This document shows, piece by piece, positions 12,709 through 13,843 of a stretch of DNA of 13,843 nucleotides (positions within the stretch are counted from its first letter, which is position 1; each line of letters starts with the position of its first letter). The DNA lies in assembly GCA_035629935.1 (NCBI GenBank), contig DASQLQ010000144.1:1-13843 (forward strand), in the 5' to 3' direction. The stretch is from DASQLQ01 sp035629935 (GTDB taxonomy: Bacteria; Actinomycetota; CADDZG01; WHSQ01). The translations under genes and the position numbers were made by a program. Under the pieces are notes generated by a model, which saw nothing but the letters and a program-made list of their open reading frames with translations, made no database searches and had not been told where the DNA came from.

Positions 12709-12790
12709 GGGAAGTTAAGACTCACGGAGTTTAGGAACGGGTTGCAGGCGAGTCAATAGGCAAACGCTTATCGACGGCCATCTACCCCAC

Positions 12791-12796
12791 TAGGAT
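12791..12796 (+). promoter_or_regulatory. Putative -10 hexamer TAGGAT of the SAM hydrolase gene
   Basis: TAGGAT lies 7 bases before GTG 12804. The ATG that overlaps its end (12795) would fall upstream of the expected transcription start, which argues for GTG as the true start. The surrounding TAGGATGCTGC is the same as before the gene at 9268. Confidence 0.5.
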
Positions 12797-12803
12797 GCTG
12801 CGC

Positions 12804-13622
12804 GTGAAACGGTCCAAGATCGTCACCTTCTTGTCGGATTACGGCTTGGAGGACGAGTTCGTCGGGGTCTGTCACGGCATCATGCTCAAGATCGCACCCG
12901 ATCTGAAGATCATCGACGTCCATCACAACATCCTGCGGCAGGACATCCGGCACGGGGCCGTCGTCCTCAAACAATCCGTCCCATTCCTCCCTGATTCTGT
13001 GCACCTTGCCGTCGTCGACCCGAGCGTGGGCTCGGAAAGACGTGCGGTTGCCGTAGAGACGGGTTGGGGCGAGGTATTCGTCGGGCCCGACAACGGCTTG
13101 CTCCTCCCGGCCGCACTGACGGCCGGTGGCATAAGGAAGGCGTTCGAGCTCGTCGACGAGCGATTCCAGGTGCGACCCGTCTCACGGACGTTCCAGGGGC
13201 GGGATGTGTTCGCTCCGGCTGCGGCTCACATCGCGAACGGGGCCGACCCCTCCGACCTAGGCCCCTCCATCGAAGCCACTGATCTGGTCACTCTCGAGAT
13301 CCCCGAAGCCTGGGTGCACGACGATCATCTGCACGCCGAGATCCTGCAGGTCGATCGCTTCGGCAATCTGCAACTCAACTTCGCCCCCGCCCGGCTGAGT
13401 GAACTTTCGATCGAGCCTGGGGCTCGCCTCGAGATAAGGCTCGAAGGTCACCGGCTGAAGGTTCCGTACGCGCTCACTTTCGCCGACGTGAAGGCGGGTG
13501 AGTTCGTTCTCGTCGAGGACTCGTACCACTACCTATCGCTCGCGATCAATAAAGGGGATGCGGCGGCAAAGCTGCGCGCCGCGGCTGGTTCGACGGCGAT
13601 CGTCGGGCCTCAGCTCGCCTAG
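12804..13622 (+). CDS. SAM hydroxide adenosyltransferase (SAM hydrolase, DUF62 family)
   Basis: A 272-residue protein of the family that includes fluorinase and chlorinase, and whose ordinary members split S-adenosylmethionine into adenosine and methionine using activated water. It begins KIVTFLSDYGLEDEFVG with the SAM-ribose-binding Asp12. Catalytic residues seen are Asp72 and Arg79 in VVDPSVGSERR and His132 in FAPAAAHIANG; this Asp-Arg-His set marks a hydrolase rather than a halogenase. Other family blocks are VFVGPDNGLL (91-100), SRTFQGRDVF and LQVDRFGNLQLN in the C-terminal domain. GTG 12804 is preferred to ATG 12795 because of the TAGGAT hexamer 7 bases upstream and because the family usually begins just before the TFLSDYG strand. 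It is followed after 36 bases by the SDR gene. The biological reason to hydrolyse SAM is not settled for this family. Confidence 0.9.
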   Translation: MKRSKIVTFLSDYGLEDEFVGVCHGIMLKIAPDLKIIDVHHNILRQDIRHGAVVLKQSVPFLPDSVHLAVVDPSVGSERRAVAVETGWGEVFVGPDNGLLLPAALTAGGIRKAFELVDERFQVRPVSRTFQGRDVFAPAAAHIANGADPSDLGPSIEATDLVTLEIPEAWVHDDHLHAEILQVDRFGNLQLNFAPARLSELSIEPGARLEIRLEGHRLKVPYALTFADVKAGEFVLVEDSYHYLSLAINKGDAAAKLRAAAGSTAIVGPQLA

Positions 13623-13645
13623 CTGGCACCCCCTTTCAGCTGCCG

Positions 13646-13651
13646 TAGGGT
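13646..13651 (+). promoter_or_regulatory. Putative -10 hexamer TAGGGT of the galE2-like gene
   Basis: TAGGGT lies 7 bases before ATG 13659 in the 36-base gap after the SAM hydrolase gene, again in the leaderless arrangement. No Shine-Dalgarno sequence with good spacing is present; GCAGG ends too close to the ATG. Confidence 0.4.
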
Positions 13652-13658
13652 GCAGGTG

Positions 13659-13843
13659 ATGGCTGAAAAGAGACGGGTACTCATCACCGGCGTGTCGCGC
13701 TTCCTCGGACTCAGGCTGGCCAAGCGCCTGGAGAATGACGACTCCATCGAACACATCGTCGGTGTCGACCTCGAGGAGCCACCGGTCGAGATCAAGGGCC
13801 TCGAGTTCGTGCGGGTCGACATCCGCAATCCGCTGATCGCCCG
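13659..13843 (+). CDS. NAD-dependent epimerase/SDR family protein, galE2-like (partial, 3' end outside window)
   Basis: Only the first 61 complete codons are present. The N-terminus KRRVLITGVSRFLGLRLAK has the Rossmann beta-strand and a glycine motif GVSRFLG in the place of the usual GxxGxxG, followed by HIVGVDLEEPP with an acidic residue that would bind the NAD ribose. It resembles the start of the actinobacterial SDR proteins that lie downstream of bS22 in mycobacteria (Rv0501, labelled galE2, from memory). The last two glycines of the motif are separated as in atypical SDR proteins, so enzymatic epimerase activity is not assured. TAGGGT 7 bases upstream supports the ATG. The substrate cannot be judged from this fragment. 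Confidence 0.75.
   Translation, partial: MAEKRRVLITGVSRFLGLRLAKRLENDDSIEHIVGVDLEEPPVEIKGLEFVRVDIRNPLIA

Noticed and set aside
12734..12754. GGAAC followed by GTC as an ECF sigma-factor promoter between whiB and the SAM hydrolase gene
   Set aside because: The spacing of about 13 bases is too short for the usual 16-19, and nearer -10-like sequences explain both starts.
1..13843. CRISPR arrays, tRNA or rRNA genes, insertion sequences, toxin-antitoxin pairs
   Set aside because: No regularly spaced repeats, no cloverleaf-like or rRNA-like sequence, no transposase motifs and no small paired toxin-like genes were seen on either strand.

Overview
The window (13.8 kb, high GC by eye) reads as chromosomal DNA of an actinobacterium (Actinomycetota). 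The markers are a WhiB-like iron-sulfur protein, a 33-residue bS22-type ribosomal protein (AURKAIP1/COX24 domain), a BldC/excisionase-type regulator and a MarP-like membrane serine protease. The order regulator - bS22 - galE2-like epimerase recalls, from memory, the Rv0500A-Rv0500B-Rv0501 region of Mycobacterium tuberculosis. Here a Clp1/Grc3-like kinase gene, a whiB-like gene and a SAM hydrolase gene are interleaved. The genus cannot be told; a lineage outside the classical mycobacteria and streptomycetes seems likely. There are no tRNA, rRNA, CRISPR or insertion sequences, and no sign of recent transfer.

Layout. 1-3982 (+): the 3' part of a pruA-type pyrroline-5-carboxylate dehydrogenase, an AcuC-type deacetylase, a small four-helix membrane protein and a MarP-like protease. 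4008-8089 (+): a tightly packed glycan operon with a GT-C-like membrane protein, a nucleotide-sugar dehydrogenase, a GT2 glycosyltransferase and a sugar-nucleotide epimerase. 8086-9225 (-): an FMN-dependent alpha-hydroxy-acid oxidase, convergent with the operon and sharing a CTAG with it. 9268-11005 (+): a conserved protein of unproven function overlapping an M29-type aminopeptidase. 11069-12413 (+): the BldC-like regulator, an intrinsic terminator, the Clp1/Grc3-like kinase gene and the bS22 gene. 12414-12692 (-): the whiB-like gene. 12804-13843 (+): the SAM hydrolase and the start of an SDR epimerase.

The coding density is very high; the longest gap without a gene is 111 bases (12693-12803), so no stretch over 300 bases lacks a gene. 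Genes not tightly coupled to an upstream neighbour tend to carry a TANNNT -10-like hexamer 6-7 bases before the start codon, which suggests leaderless transcripts and settles several start choices. Genes inside operons have Shine-Dalgarno sequences or ATGA/GTGA stop-start overlaps.

Working together: the glycan operon could build an oxidised or epimerised sugar, load it onto a polyprenyl carrier and transfer it outside the membrane. The most unusual unit is the Clp1/Grc3-like predicted polynucleotide kinase placed between a conserved regulator and a ribosomal protein gene. It has a terminator directly upstream and a strong hairpin between it and the bS22 gene. Family calls rest on motif recognition by eye; no database search was run.
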